64,000 bases of DNA from Artemia franciscana (GCF_032884065.1 NC_088882.1:37306519-37370518), one strand, 5' to 3'. Shown: positions 47,450 through 60,970, numbered from the stretch's first letter. Numbers and translations: made by a program. The notes: generated by a model from the sequence alone, not told the origin.

Positions 47450-48450
47450 CAATATAGCGATCGCTGAAAGTTGGCAGGCGTCTCAGGGACTCGTCCAGAT
47501 TTAATTAGAAATAGTCTCTTCCCTGATTTGACCATTCGGGGCGGGGGGGGGGGGGGGTGGAAGGACGGTTAAGTTTGAAAAATCGGAAAAAATGAGGTAT
47601 TTTTAACTTATGAAAGGGTTATCGGTTTTTAATGAAATTTTATATTTAGAAGGACCTCGTGTCTCAGAGCTCGTATTTTAAAGCCCGACCTGATCTGGTG
47701 ACATTGGGAGTTGGAGGGGGAAACAGGAAATCTTGGAAAACGCTTAGAGTGGAGGGATCATAATAAAAATTTCTGAGAAGAAACTCTTGGCTCTCTCGAC
47801 CTTGTCACTATTGCCATATGAGCTCTTGTTGAATGAAGAAATATAGTTTATTAGCATTTTTTTTTATGAAAAAGGTATAGTGGGAGTATATCTATTTTTT
47901 TTAATTAATAAATAGTTTGTTGAGAGTCAAAAAATTGCAGCTGTCTTTTATCAGGCGCATGAAATCTCGGAAAACGCTGAGAGTGGAGAGATCGGAATGA
48001 AGCTTGGTGGGAAAAGTAAGCACAAGTTCGAGATACGTGATTGACATAACCGGAACGGATCCGCTCTCTTTGGAGGAGTTGGGAGGGGATTAATTCGGAA
48101 AATTAGAAAAAATGAGGAATTTTTAACTTACGAACGATTGACCGGATCTTAACGAAATTTGATATTTAGAAGAACATCGTAACACAGACCTCTTATTTTA
48201 AATCCTGACTGGATCCTGTGTCAATGGGGGAGTTGGGGGGAAGGAACTTGCTGGGAAGAAGCTCTTGGCTCTTCCAACCTCGTCACAAGTGCCATATGAG
48301 CTCTTTGCTCTTGTTGAATGAAGAAATGTAGTTTATCAGTAGATTTTTTTTATGAGAAATGTATAATGGGAGTATATTTATTTTGTTTTTAATCAATGAA
48401 TCATTTGTTGAGAGTCAAAAGATTGTAGCTGTTTTTTATCAGGCGCATTG
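47450..48450. repeat. Family A repeats with a tandem duplication (copy 2)
   Basis: The counterpart of 20950-21935. The 486-bp direct duplication starts near 47827 and 48313. A long G tract (near 47540-47556) is expanded relative to copy 1, where it is missing. Confidence 0.7.
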
Positions 48451-48704
48451 GTCTGAAGGTTTGAAATGTCTGTAAGTATGTCTCTAGGGATAATTTGACT
48501 AGTGCACCACCTGGGGTCAAGCTAGCACATCATGTATTTTGCTCATTTCAAACAGAGGATTCAAATATACATTTTAATGGAAAGATTTCCACCTTATTGA
48601 TATTATAGTCGTACAAGATTAGCATTGTACATAATTTTATGTCTTCTGGACTGTACCTTTTCTACCCTCCACTCTCCCGCTTTTCTAATTCAGAATGTAA
48701 GTGA

Positions 48705-48915
48705 CAACGGTAGGAATTACGGGTAAACCGGATGGCCCAGTTGAATCAGGGTCAACGGTCAAATTTAGTTTATTCTCAACGTTTGCTTTCCATCTAGATC
48801 GTATTCCATCTGTGGATTGTATGTGGTTGACAGGCTCATCCTGGAGGGAGAAAGCCTCGAAGTTCATCTATTTAGCCAGTTCTTTTACTCTCCGACCTTT
48901 GCCATTTAACGAACG
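48705..48915 (-). mobile_element. LINE linker fragment (copy 2)
   Basis: The counterpart of 22195-22395. The minus strand reads MNFEAFSLQDEPVNHIQSTD, GIRSRWKANVENKLN and onwards for about 60 residues without a stop. A by-eye match to the LINE region between endonuclease and RT. Confidence 0.4.
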
Positions 48916-49211
48916 AATAATCGGTTGAAGGCAAAGAATTGCAGCACTCTAGTATCAGACGCATTGTTGCCCATGTTTTTAAAAATAATGGTTGTTTGCT
49001 CTTTACTTAGAAAAAAGAAATAAAGGATTGGTTGAATCACAAGAAAAATACCTCAAATTGGCTCTTACAAATTTGTCACCAAGGCAAGATACATTAAAAT
49101 TAAATATATAGTCAGTAATTAGGGTTAAGTATCAAAAGTTGAATTGAGTGACCAATAAAAGTAATTGATTTTTGAGTGAAATTTACGTTATTTCAGTTTT
49201 TCCCCTTGCAG

Positions 49212-49834
49212 ATAACCCAAGAAGCGACACTGTGAAAAAACCTTTCGAATGTGATATGTGCAGGAAATGTTTTCCTACAAATTCTCTTTTAATTCGTCAT
49301 CAAACAACGCATAGTGGAGAAAAACCTTTCAAATGTGATATGTGTGATAAAACATTCCGCGTAAAATGCAATCTATCTTCTCATCAAAGAACTCATACTG
49401 GAGAAAAACCTTTCAAATGTGACATGTGCGATAGAACATTCTGCCAAAAGTCTCACCTAACTTATCATCGAAGAAGTCACACTGGAGAAAAACCTTTCAA
49501 ATGTGACGTATGTGATAAAACATTCGATCAAAAATCGAACCTATCTAAACATCAAGTAACTCACACTGGAGAAAAACCTTTCCAATGCGACATATGCGAT
49601 AAAGCGTTCGGTGGAAAATCTAACCTATCTTCGCATCAAAGAATTCACACCGGAGAAAAACCTTTCAAGTGTTTGACATGTCAGAAAGAATTTCGTCAAA
49701 AATCTCATCTATCTGATCATCAAAGAATTCATATTAGAAAAAAACGTTTCGAATGTGGTGTGTGTGAGAAAACGTTCTGCAACAAATACCACCTATCTTA
49801 TCATCAAAGAACTCATTCTGGTGAACAATGTTAG
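49212..49834 (+). CDS. C2H2 zinc-finger protein copy 2, last exon (seven fingers)
   Basis: The paralogue of 22897-23519, with the same gene model (40765-40807, 42236-42406, 45010-45168, 49212-49834), 331 residues and no stop. Finger 1 is CDMCRKCFPTNSLLIRHQTTH, unlike any other finger, with helix residues T-S-L-R and an SGEKP linker. Finger 2 has V where copy 1 has L at -1. Finger 4 has K where copy 1 has Q at position 6. Fingers 3, 5, 6 and 7 keep the contact residues. All Cys/His ligands are intact, so the protein should fold. It is likely nuclear and DNA-binding, with a specificity that differs from copy 1 mainly at the finger 1-2 end. Role and target unknown. Confidence 0.92.
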
Positions 49835-50175
49835 ATGCGTTTCTGAAAAAGTAATTTATTTAATTATGATATATACATGCAACGTTTTACTTTTAGTTCC
49901 CAATTATCTTGTCACAAAAGCAATCTGAGGGAAAACCATTTGTTTTTGTCAATGTTTAAGTGTGTTATACATATATTCAATGTCAAAGTTTTCTTGTCAA
50001 AGATGTATTAGGCTATTTGTAATTTCAAAGTTATGTATGCTCATGTAAATTAGTTGCCTTTGTCAAACTTATTGTATGTATTTTCAATGTTGCTTTTATG
50101 TTTTCTTTTATATGACCTTTTTATATGACTTTTATATGACTCCTTTCTATTCCTAAATTTACTACAAGAACAAAC

Positions 50176-51300
50176 TTCAATCTTATATAATGTAAAGATC
50201 AAACTATTTTTGCTAGCGTAAGTGAATCCACTGAACATAAATAATGATTTATTTTTTTTTTGCTGATTGTCTGAAACATATTTTGATTCGGTAAGATTGT
50301 TGGCTGTTTTGGTTCTGTAGTTTGAACCCTGGAGCACGCCACACCGATCCCTTTAAGAAAGGTTCTATAGTTTAAAGGAAAATTCGTTAACCTATCCCTA
50401 ATCTTTGGATTTACCCTTGGAGAAATTTATGCATTCCTAGAATATATTCGTGAGCTTTGTTTGGAACTTAAGTTGTATTGATGACAGAAAGTTTTATTTT
50501 GTAAGCATGGAATTCTTTATGAGAAAGTATTCTTCAAATCTGTTTTCCCAGAGCATCTGAACAAAGGCCAGTAAAGGTTAACTCAAGCAGAGCTTATTTT
50601 GTGTCTTGCTCTTCGCTGTAGTAAGCATAACACATGTGACATTTGAAGATCTTCATGGTGTCCAGCTTAAAACATAATTGACCAATATCCAATAAATGTT
50701 GGATTTGGAAAAACAAATCTTGGTTCTGGTTTCTTCAATCTTATTTAATGTAAAGATCAAATCATTTTTGCTAGCGTAAGTGAATCCACTGAACATAAAT
50801 AATGATTTTTTTTTTTTTGTTTGCTGATTGTCTGAAACATATTTTGATTTGGTAAGATTGTTGACTCTTTTGGTTCTGTAGTTTAAACCCTGGAGCACAC
50901 CACATCGATCCCTTTAAGAAAGGTTGTATAGTTTAAAGGAAAATTCCTTAACCTATCCCTAAACTTTGGGTTTACCCTTGGGGAAATCGTATTTATGCGT
51001 TCCTTGAATATATTCGTGAGCTTTGTTTGGAACTTAAGTTGTATTTATGACACAAAGTTTTATTTTGTAAGCATGGAATTGTGTATGAGAAAGTATTCTT
51101 CAAATCTGTTTTTCCAGAGCATCTAAACAAAGTTCAGTAAAGGTTAACTCAAGCAGAGCTTATTTTGTGTCTTGCTCTTCGATGTAGTAAGCATAACACA
51201 TGTGACATTTGAAGATCTTCATGGTGTCCAGCTTAAAACATAATTGACAAATATCTAATAAATGTTGGATTTGGAAAAAACAAATCTTGCTTCTGGTTTT
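50176..51300. repeat. 558-bp tandem duplication at the end of unit 2
   Basis: Direct copies starting at 50176 and 50734, matching those at 23841 and 24394. They lie in the 3' flank of the zinc-finger gene. No gene is seen. Confidence 0.85.
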
Positions 51301-51888
51301 TCTAAATATTTTAATTATCTATGGCTTCAGTTTCAGTTCAATAGTTCCTGGGGCCTTTTTCTTTGTAAAAACAACAAATCATCCTATTAGATAACTGCCT
51401 TGAGATTCTTTTATGTTTTGGTTTTCATTGCACAGTTGTCATTAAGATCTCACCCCTTCTTGGGGATTGTAACTTATTATTATACGTTTGAACCAATAAA
51501 ATTATTTGCTAATTTTTTTTTTTTGGTGTGTGCCTTTGAAATTAATAAGTTATATACTTTGTTAGTGTATTAGTTGCAAAAAAAATTGTTTAAACAGAAT
51601 TCAGTTTTGTATGCTGTTCTTTATCTATGGTTTGCGATTATAAATTATTTGATCCAAAAGATATAAACCTTACCGTTTATTTCTTATTTAGTCCGTGCAT
51701 CTTTGCAACCAACGTGTCATCGTTTTTCTTTCTATCTCTGTAACCTCTTCTACCTTTTTTATGGTTTGCGTTTTATGAATTTTAAGGCAAAACTAGGAAG
51801 TCCTTGGGCCAGAGAGATCTTGATATACATTTAATTTTTGTCTTAAGGTGAAGGGTCCATAAACGATTTTTTTTTCTTTTTTGTATAG

Positions 51889-51934
51889 ACACGTTAAAAA
51901 TGGAACGAAAAGATCCAGAAGAAATTTTTTCTCG
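51889..51934 (+). CDS. Candidate small coding exon (copy 3)
   Basis: The counterpart of 1790-1835, ATG at 51900, MERKDPEEIFS, with a synonymous TCC to TCT change. Same splice borders. Confidence 0.28.
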
Positions 51935-52516
51935 GTAAAACCAAAACAATTGAAGCTCGTTGCTTAAGCTAAGGGAAATAACGGTTTGTTATGAGGCAAA
52001 AAGATATTAGAGAGCCAAAAAAAGACGTTTGAAACTTTGATAATTTATTTTTTACTTACACCCGTGAGTCCCTGTCCAAATGAAAACCTATTATAAAAAA
52101 ACAACTTAAGGAATAATCCCTAGAAAGGGTAATAAACCTATTTTCTGGTGTAGTCTAAACTATGACCCTAAAGTCCCTTGGTTAAGATGACCCAAATTAG
52201 TGACTCATAGTAAATAGAAAATTCGTTCCCCTCAAAATCGACCTAATTTTTCTTTGTACGCCTTAAAACTTGTATTCATATGAGGTAAACGAGCTCTCAT
52301 ATACCTAATAATAAATTGGGGAACGGGCCCCTGAAAACTGGGATTAGAAGCTTCTTTTTTTCGGAAAGCCCAAAAAACAAGGGGACCATAATTGTCGAAA
52401 AAAATTATTTGCTTTAAAATCTGTCGAATATGAGAGTCAATAAACTTTTCTTCTGAACAGACTAAGACTTAAAGTCCTAATTCTCTGAGTTAAGTTGACC
52501 CTAATGCATATAACAG

Positions 52517-52637
52517 TGTGTTTTCTGAGGCAATGTTTCATCTAGGAAATGGGCGAAAAGAAGAGCAATTTTTATTGGCTGAAAAATGTCAAGTATTGTT
52601 GCCTTGGCTAAGAAGATCGCATATTTTCTATGGAACG
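52517..52637 (+). CDS. Candidate coding exon (copy 3)
   Basis: The counterpart of 2414-2534 with the same length, frame and GTAAGA donor. The upstream bases read TATAACAG instead of TATGACAG, but the AG is kept. Its downstream partners may be missing, as unit 3 ends near 57211. Confidence 0.32.
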
Positions 52638-53388
52638 GTAAGATGTTTTGAGGGGGGGGGGGAGAATAGGCCAAAAACCTCTAGTGTTTTATCAGTCTTA
52701 AGTTTCAAATTGTAGTTCCGTTAGCCAAGTAGTATATAATATAAAAATGGCGTGCATAATAGTCAACCCTGTTAAACTCTACCCAATTAATTGAGCCATC
52801 AGACAATACCATCCCTGTTTTATTTAAATCCCCTTGAACTAACCTTCCCTGTAATTCAGCTCCCGTGCAATTTAACACGGTACCTAAAACCTATAGTCAA
52901 ATCTGACTTGTTGTTGACCTATGAATTAGATTCTTAATCAGTGCAGATGTGGCATAATTTCAAATTGCGGTGAACCTAGTCTGGACTCCCGAATTTTAAA
53001 CTAGTTTTGCAATTAAATTAAGAGCTTTATTAATTTATAAGTGAATGCGAATTTATTTGAAAAGATATTCTCCAAAAATGAATTCATATAAAACCGAAAC
53101 AAACAATCTTATTTTCTAAATTCACTACCTCTGAGAGATTTAAATATCTGATTTACTGCTTGTCTTTAAAAGAATTAAGCTAAATAAAAGTTTTTTTTTC
53201 TAAAGATGATATCAAACGAATAAGATGATTGCTTCTAAGTATAGACAAAACATAATTTTGACAAATTGTGCAAAATAAATTGGCTCTTCATATTTTCCTG
53301 CATTTGTTGATTTCCGAAAAACAAGGTCTTGACTGATGCCTTTACTAAAAAAACGCAGTATTAGAGGCTTAAAATATTCTAAGTGGTA

Positions 53389-55692
53389 AAGGTTCAAGTC
53401 CCCAAAGGATGAGACGAAGGCCTACTGCCAGGAAAGCCATCAGCAAGTAAAGCTGATGAAATTGAGCTAGCTGCAAAAAAGAAAGACATGGGCAGCCTAT
53501 TCAAGCATCTCCGAGACCTCACTGAAAATAAAACTCCCACCTTGGGTCACATCCTGTCCAGGGATGGTGCACTTCTCTCTGACGAAGGTTCTTGTCTTGA
53601 GCGGTGGAAGGACCACTTCTGTTCGCTCCTCAACAATACTGGTCCGTCTGCGCCTCCTAATGATAGTCCCAGCCAACCTTGCAGTCAAAGACCTGGAACA
53701 GATGAGCCTTTCAGCCCCTCAGAAATTGGACATGCAGTAAAAAGACTCAAGAGTAATAAAGCTGCTGGTATCTGTGGCTTAAACTCAGAGCTGCTAAAAT
53801 ATGGAGGTCCTGCAATGCTCCTGTTTCTACACACCCTGTTCTCTACAATCTGGTAAACAGAGATAATTCCCGAGGATTGGCGGAAGGGTGTCATCATCCC
53901 CTTATGGAAGAGAAAAGGCTCGAGAAGCGACTGCTCCAACTACGAGGGAATAACCCTACTGTCAGTCCCTGGCAAACTGTTTTCAATGGTCCTGCTGGAT
54001 CGATGTCGGAGCATCATTCGAAAAATCCGGCGACCAGAGCAAGCTGGTTTTATGTCGGATCGTTCAACCATCGAGCAGATTTTCACGATTCGACAAATAG
54101 TAGAGAAGACCAAAGAGTTCCGACAGAAAGCATTTATTGCCTTCGTTGACTTCCGTGCTGCATTTGACTCAGTCGATCGAAAAGCTCTTTGGCGGATTCT
54201 AGAGTTGACTGGCCTACCCGAGAAATATTGCAGACTTCTCAAGGCGCTGCACCATGGGACGGAGAGCTGTGTACAAGTAAATGGTCGGCGCAGCCTGTTC
54301 TTTCAAATCACGACAGGGGTGCGCCAAGGATGTGCAGTGGCCCCAGAGCTCTTCAATGTCATCATAGATTACGTTATGACAAAAACCACTTCACGTCTCA
54401 GCTTTGGGCTCAAATTTGGAGATCATACCATCTCAGATGTCGATTTTGCCGATGACTTGGCCATTCTGGCGGACTCCATGGAGCAGCTGCTGGAAGCGCT
54501 CCGAATTCTGCGAGAAGAGGCTACCAAAGTAGGACTGCATATAAACTGGAACAAAACTAAAATTATGGCCATAGACCCGTCTTCTGCTGCTGTTAACTCT
54601 CCAGTTAGCCTGGACAGCACCACTAGCATCGAGGTTGTTAAAGACTTCACCTACCTGGGCTCCGTAATTTCTTCAAATGGCTCACTTCTCCCCGAGCTGC
54701 AGGCAAGATTATCTAAAGCATCTTCTGTCATGGGTAGACTGAATCGTCACCTCTGGCGAAAACCATAATATCAGTCGCACAACGAAACTGCGGATCTTCA
54801 ACGCTCTAGTCGGCTCTGTGAAGCTTTACGGAGCTGAGACATGGCAAGCATCAGCTGCAACCCTCAAGAAAATAGACTTATTTCATGCAAAGAGCCTGAG
54901 GAGGATTGAGGGCCTACGATGGTCCGACTTCGTCAGCAATGAAAAGCTTCTACAGCTCACAAAGCAGACTTGGTTTTTGACTCAAGCAGCCGAGCGAACC
55001 TTACGATGGTTCGGGCATCTGCTTCGAATGCCACCACATCTACCCGCAAAGATGATCTATGACTTCGACCCTATCAAAGCTGGTTGGAAGCGACCTCGCG
55101 GCCGACCGAAGAAACGTTGGTCCGACAGCCTGTCCGAGTTCTTGGCGATGGCAAACATCAGACAGGGCGAAGAACAAATACTCGCCATGGACCGAAGAGG
55201 GTGGAGGAGGCAGACGTCACTCTCTACGCCGAGCAGTGCCCGGCAGGAGACTTAAGTCAAAGTAAGTCAAGTCCCCAGAGCGCCACTACAAAGCTCCTTC
55301 TGGAATTTTGCGAAACACCAACAATTGTGTATTGTGAAAGTCTTTGAAATTGGACCTGTTGGAGTAATTTCAAAATTAGATCCACTCTAAAAATGTTAAG
55401 TGAGACGCAAGAGTTCAAAAGTGAATCCTTCAAGAGTGAATCCTCTTGAGACGCAAAGCAAGAGGAATAAAAAATGTTTGGGACATACCTCTGTAACAGG
55501 CAGCCTGGGCATACTAGCAAACAAGAATAGTTGTTAGTTTTTCAAACATGTATATCAGGAGCAGATTTCATGGTACTAACGGTTATACTATCACAGGAAA
55601 TGAGTTTATGTGTGCTGCCTGCTGGATTTCAGGTATTTGTGATACCAAAAACCATTTTCAATTTAGCGATATATTTTAAAATTATTATAAAC
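53389..55692 (+). mobile_element. 5'-truncated LINE, copy in unit 3
   Basis: 2304 bp inserted at the same site as in unit 2. It keeps the RT segment lost in unit 2, including ALWRILELTGLPEKYCRLLK, GVRQGCAVAPELFNVIID (motif B) and VDFADDLAILAD. It has its own stop in the linker (TAA after TIW near 53855) and a 12-bp deletion near 53700. It shares the frameshift near 54765 with unit 2. The C-terminal frame ends at 55255. The 46-bp 3' repeat is single here. Inactive. Confidence 0.9.
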
Positions 55693-57211
55693 CATTCTTA
55701 ATGTGCCATCAGAATTGAGATCGCCACCTCTTGAATATTTTTTATAGATGGCTCTAAAATTGAATGCGCATTTTAAAGTTCAAAAATACATGAGAGTAAT
55801 GCATGGTTTTAGATTGGATGCCCCAGAAAAGCAAATCTAGGCGTTAAACTACTCCTGATGGAAACAGCACAGTCCCGGAAAATACTTGCAGGCATTCTAA
55901 GCAGGTTAGCCTATTCACTTCTCATATCATTCCTGAAAGTATATCACTTTACCTAATCCTTACGTCTCCCCTGCATGCATGGGTGTTGCTTGGGGGATGA
56001 GAGGCAGTTACCTTCCAATAATTTGGAGGAAAAATTATATATTCCATGCTCCTTAATTATCTGGATATGTTTCCCTCTTTCCCCCCTAACAAAAGGCTGG
56101 AGATTCACCCCTGCTTGTGTGCAAATAAAACTTAAAGCCTATCCCATAGGCCTACTTAGATATGTATACTTTATGAATTTTCAAAAGCACAACTATTGGT
56201 AAAGGTTAAGAATAACCTAGGCTAATGGCTCTTAAAAAACAGACCTGCTATAAAACAAGAGATATTTTCAGGTTGTTAATTTTATGCCCATTGGCATTAT
56301 TTGCCTTCTTTGGCTATGCATCCCCAGTCCACCTCCTTTTTATGTAGGCTATATACAAAACAAACAGAAAGTACATTTTTTACCATTAGATAGTGTAAAT
56401 GTAGGTGTAGTCCAGTGCATAAGGAAACATGTTAAGAAATAATTATTATTTCATAATGTGAAGAATAATCCTAGTTAACATGTTTTTCATAGGGAGAACA
56501 TTTATCTTCACTTTTTTTATCTGTTGTACAGATCTTAGAACAAAATTCTTAAAAATAAACATGAATATGACTGCATTTTCGGTTTGGAAGTAACCCATAT
56601 CCTAGTTAAACACCATTAGTGCCATTTGTCAGAAACATCTGAATGGTCAAATAGCCTATTGAAAATTAAGGTTAGATTAGGGTAGTTGCACTAATGATTT
56701 GGAAGTGCAATTTCAGAACCACTGTCAAACTTTTTCTTAAAAACAGGATAACTCTATTTAGTTATGACTTGGAATATCATCACTTGAAGCCATTGTTATA
56801 TTTTGATAATGCAAAATGTGGACACTACATCTAATACCCTCAGATAAGAAAAGAATATTAAATTCAATCAATTCTGTGTTTTCAACAAGAAGATACACAG
56901 CTTGGCGCTGTAGTAAGTTTTTAGTAGTACTAAACCAAATTTACTTAATGTAATTTTTTGTATGCTGATTTTTTTCTTGTATTGCTTGTTTGGACTTCTG
57001 GTTTGAGCAGTTTTGCTTTCTTGGAAGTTTCTTGTGGTGCTACCTGCTTTAATTGATAAACTTGTCAACAAAAGGTATTTTGTGTTTTGAAAACACAACT
57101 GACAACAAAATTTTTTTTGCTATTAGTCAAATCCCTTAGTTTAACCATAGTTCATGGTAGACCTAACTGGTGGTTATGCTCTAGGGCAAATCACCCAATG
57201 GCCTCTTTTTT
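55693..57211. other. Shared sequence to the end of unit 3; no gene seen
   Basis: It aligns with 3297-4820 of unit 1 and 29232-30650 of unit 2. No convincing gene. Small frames are also shadows in the other units. Confidence 0.5.
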
Positions 57212-58189
57212 TTTTGATTGTCAGCAAGGTTTGCAAGACAATTTTAAGGTAGAGTCATGACACCAATGATGTGACATTTTTTAAAAAGCCACTACTTCCA
57301 CTCCAGAACACTTAATTTATAGACTTTTTGTTTTAAAGGTGTTTCAGTATGTTGAAAAACAACTAGGAATCTAATTGTTTGTTTAGAGATTTGAAGATTT
57401 ATTAGAAAAGGGACAAGACTCCAATTTTCTGAAATTGTGGAGATTTTTTTCACCTTCAAATTTGACATAACAAAAACTTTATTTGTTTTTGATACAAGTT
57501 GGAACTTAATTTGGTACATGTGAAAATACTCAGGGAATGCTTGTGGGTAGGACTGGTTCTAATTCAAAATTATTCAGTAATAAATGAATTATGATATTTG
57601 AGTCCAACCAAGTCAAATGCTTAAAAATATGAAAATGGTATGAGACCAAGCAGCAGTTCCTTAGATGATGGAAAAAATCAAGCATCTGAAACTAAAACTG
57701 CAATTAAAAAAAAAGTTTTTGTGTTTTTTCATCTGACTTGTAGTTCAAAATAATAATTGTTAGTCTCTTGTTGTTGAGAAAATTCCTATTTAACAGTTAG
57801 GTTTTTGTCAGGAGACCCTTGAATTCAATCAAAAGAGTCACCTACATTTTGATATTTGATCTGTTGCTGTCTGTCAAAAAATTCAAGAAGGTTACTACAA
57901 GATATTCTGAAAGGAAGTTTTTAGTTGGCCTGGTATTCCAGTACATCAGACATTAATTCTTGACACTTGGAACATAGTTTTCTCAATGTAATATTTGCTT
58001 TCATTTTAATTTAATCTTGTCTAGAAAAAGCCAATATATTTTAGACAAGATCTGATGTATGTTGACATATTGCTCCCTCTCATTTCAATTGCCAAATCAG
58101 TCCATCTCCTCAGTCCTGTTATTTGCATCTAATAAATCCAAAAATCTACAACAAGTATCCAATAGCAAATCAAGAAACCCTGGTATAAC
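57212..58189. other. Single-copy sequence, no gene seen
   Basis: AT-rich sequence with no match elsewhere in the window. It may hold the 5' part of the LINE that follows, but I could not recognise an ORF1. Confidence 0.4.
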
Positions 58190-60970
58190 AAATCACTCCC
58201 CTCTACTCATTTCCTAGAATCCTTCTTGCAAATTTAAGGTCACTGGTAAATTAAATGGATGAACTACAAGTTAGTCTTGACAAAAACCAGATGATATTGC
58301 TTGCCTTCCCAAAACATGGTCTGCCACTGAAGGTTTTTGCTTGATTCCTAATTATTACTCCCATTTTAAGCCCTGATTGGACAAAAAATGGTACCCCTCT
58401 ATCTCATGGTGGAGTTGTGGCTTTTTTTGTTAGTTGAGCTTCCATAGTTAGATTCTTTCTTTTCTGAAATAGAGAACAACTTCAAAACCAAAGTTCTATG
58501 GCTTTGGACCAGACACAAAAACTCCCCAAAGAAGTATAATGGATGACTTTTTGTATTGTTTATTATCCTCCTTTAGTGGATTTAAGAAGGGGCTGACAGC
58601 ATATCTGCAACTTTATACTGACAGAATTTGCTGCAAGTATCCTGATGCTGAAATTACATTATGTGGTGATTTTAGTGAGTTAGGCCAAAATTGGCTTAGC
58701 TCAGCTGTTAGCCTTGATGAAGTGGTCAGGTCACTTACATGCAGTGATAAAACTCTAGACTTCATTTTAACCAACATTGAAGATTACTACTTTGTCCCCA
58801 AATTAGCTGCTTCATTAGGGGTAAGTGACCATCAATGCGTCTTTTGGATCTCTTTATCATTCTTTCTGCCAAAACCATAGATCAGTTATTTGTATGGACC
58901 CATCACTGACAAGAGGATCATCCATTTCAAAGTAAAACTTGGCTATAAGTCTTGGGCCAATATCCTATGTCTTACCAATGGCAATGAACTGGCTTCTAGG
59001 GTTTCAGCTGAACTTTTCCAGTTATAGTGTGACACCTTTCCAGTGAAAAAGGTTAATCACAAATCTAATTGCAAACCATAGATAAATAAAAAAATTTAAT
59101 GCCTAATAAATGAATGTGATAATCTCTTTAAGAAAGGATTTTTCCAAAAATCTTGGAAACTTTGTAACATTGTTGTTAGTGAAATCTGTAAAGCAAGAAA
59201 GGAGCATGGTGTTTGTGTGCTCAATAAGTTATTGTATTCTAACCCTAAGAGATTCCGCAAAAGTGTCCAAGATCCCATGGGGAAAGTCTCTTTAAAGTTT
59301 TTCTTACTGGATAGTAACAGGGACCCAGTGAGTGCTGATATCATAAATGATTATTTTGCTTCAATTTGTAAAATTCACCCACCTCTCCAAAATATGCTGG
59401 CCAATAGTGCAGTGAGTGACAATACTGTGATTGAAATACGTCTGACCCAACTTAAATGGGAAAATTCTGACACAAATAAGTCAGTAGGCCTATACCCAGG
59501 GGATATTCCTACCAAATAGACTGTGAAATGTGCCCAGTATTTAAGTGTACATCTAACTGCTATTTTTAACCAATATTTTGTTGATGGTATTCTTCCAGGG
59601 TGTTTTAAACAAGCTATTATATCACCTATATAAAAAAATAAGGCTCCAATAGTTCCCTCTGACTTAAGACCAATATCAAAAACCTTTATTTTCTCTAAAA
59701 TTTTTGAAAGTTTTATTTGCAATTTCTTTTTGATGATATTCTAGATAAAATCAACCCAAATCAGTTTGGCTTTAAGCTGATTCATAGCACCACGCATTGC
59801 TTAACTTATATACTTGACACTGTTTTCAAACATCTTGAGGTAAATAGTTCCTATGTTGAGGCTTTGATATTAGCAAAGCCTTTGACTACTTGTATCGACT
59901 GACAGAGCAAGTGCTTTAGGTGCCAGAGATTTTGTTTTATGTATGGTAGCTAATTTTTTGTCTGGCCATGAACAATATGTAGTCCTCCCTAATAGGGATT
60001 CATCAGGTTTTTCCACAATTTGACTCAAGGGACTAAATTAGGTTCTTTAACATTTTTAATTATTTTTATTATTGTTTTACCAAGTTTTGACAACACTTTT
60101 CAATTTGTGGATGGTTTAACATTACTTAACCTTTGTCAAACCTCTAAAACTTCAGATGTTTAACTTGACTCACTCATTAACAGCTTAAAGAATGATCTTG
60201 ACAATGTTAAACTCAACCTAAGCATACCAAAAAGCAGTTTAATGCTCTTCTCCTTTTAAAAAAATATACCCCCTATCAATAATCACCTTTGCATACCATA
60301 TTTAAATACAACTAAACTGCTTGGTGTGCAGTTAGAGAATGACCTTAAAAGAAAGTTCAACACTTCCCACTTATTTAAATCTGGTGGTTATTTCCTTAAA
60401 TCTTTCTCCCTTCTCAAACGGTTCTCCATATCAATCCAGAACCTGAAAATCATTTATTGTTCTTATATAAGACCATGTCTTCAAAATGCTTGCCCTGTCT
60501 GGCACCCTGGGCTGACCAAAGTTCTAAAATTGAAAGCATTAAAAAAAAAAGCCATAAAAATTATACTGGGGACTTCTTATACTACATATGACAAACGTTT
60601 GGCTATAGTTGAATTTACTACTTAGGAATCATGACATCACACCCTTGCCATGAACTTTGGTCATAAGTGTCTTAGTTCTCAGACTATCATCAACGTTTTC
60701 TTCCCCCCTTCAAAGAAAATCCCCAATCCTCCTTAATACAAGGCTTAATGCTTGTAGAGCTCCAAATACCCAACTTAATTTGTGTCCCCATATGTTGACC
60801 ATGAGATACAAAAATTATTTTGTCCCCTATTTTGTTTCCAATTCTCATAATTGATTTTAACTTTTTGTTTGATGTTTATCCCCTAACATCTGTTTTATCA
60901 TTGTAACTGTTCTGACGTCCTTATGCTAACTTTTTTGCTATCTTAGCTAATAAATCATATTCTATTGGTG
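58190..60970 (+). mobile_element. Decayed CR1/Jockey-like LINE
   Basis: Successive plus-strand fragments follow the order of a LINE ORF2. Endonuclease: NLRSLVN, MDELQVSLDKNQ (58256 onwards), ITLCGDFSELGQNWLSSAVS, LDFILTNIEDYY and GVSDHQCVFW. RT: INDYFASIC, IPSTK-like linker, KQAIISPI, SDLRPIS, FSKIFES and INPNQFGFKLIHSTTHCLTY. C-terminal part: LGVQLENDLKRKF, YCSYIRPCLQNACPVWHPGL and LKALKKKAIKIILGTSYTTY. Many frame breaks and stops; the RT motif A and FADD core are not clean. The 3' end is placed near 'TAGCTAATAAATCA' (60945), without certainty. Long dead and outside the tandem block. Confidence 0.8.

Larger units (their letters stand above)
24953..51303 (+). repeat. Tandem segmental duplication, unit 2
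   Basis: It starts with the same 'TCTAAATATTTTAATTATC' sequence as units 1 and 3. At 26.35 kb it is longer than unit 1. It gains a LINE (27056-29231), a repeated 5.2-kb stretch around the N gap and a 930-bp intron insertion. It lacks the counterpart of 8000-13640 and about 230 bp corresponding to 22450-22670. Confidence 0.85.
51304..57211 (+). repeat. Tandem segmental duplication, unit 3 (partial)
   Basis: The same start sequence as units 1 and 2, similar up to 'GGGCAAATCA..CAATGGCC' near 57211, where it diverges into unrelated sequence. It contains the candidate exons and the LINE insertion, but not the (AT)n tract, the Ty3 fossil or the zinc-finger gene. Confidence 0.85.
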
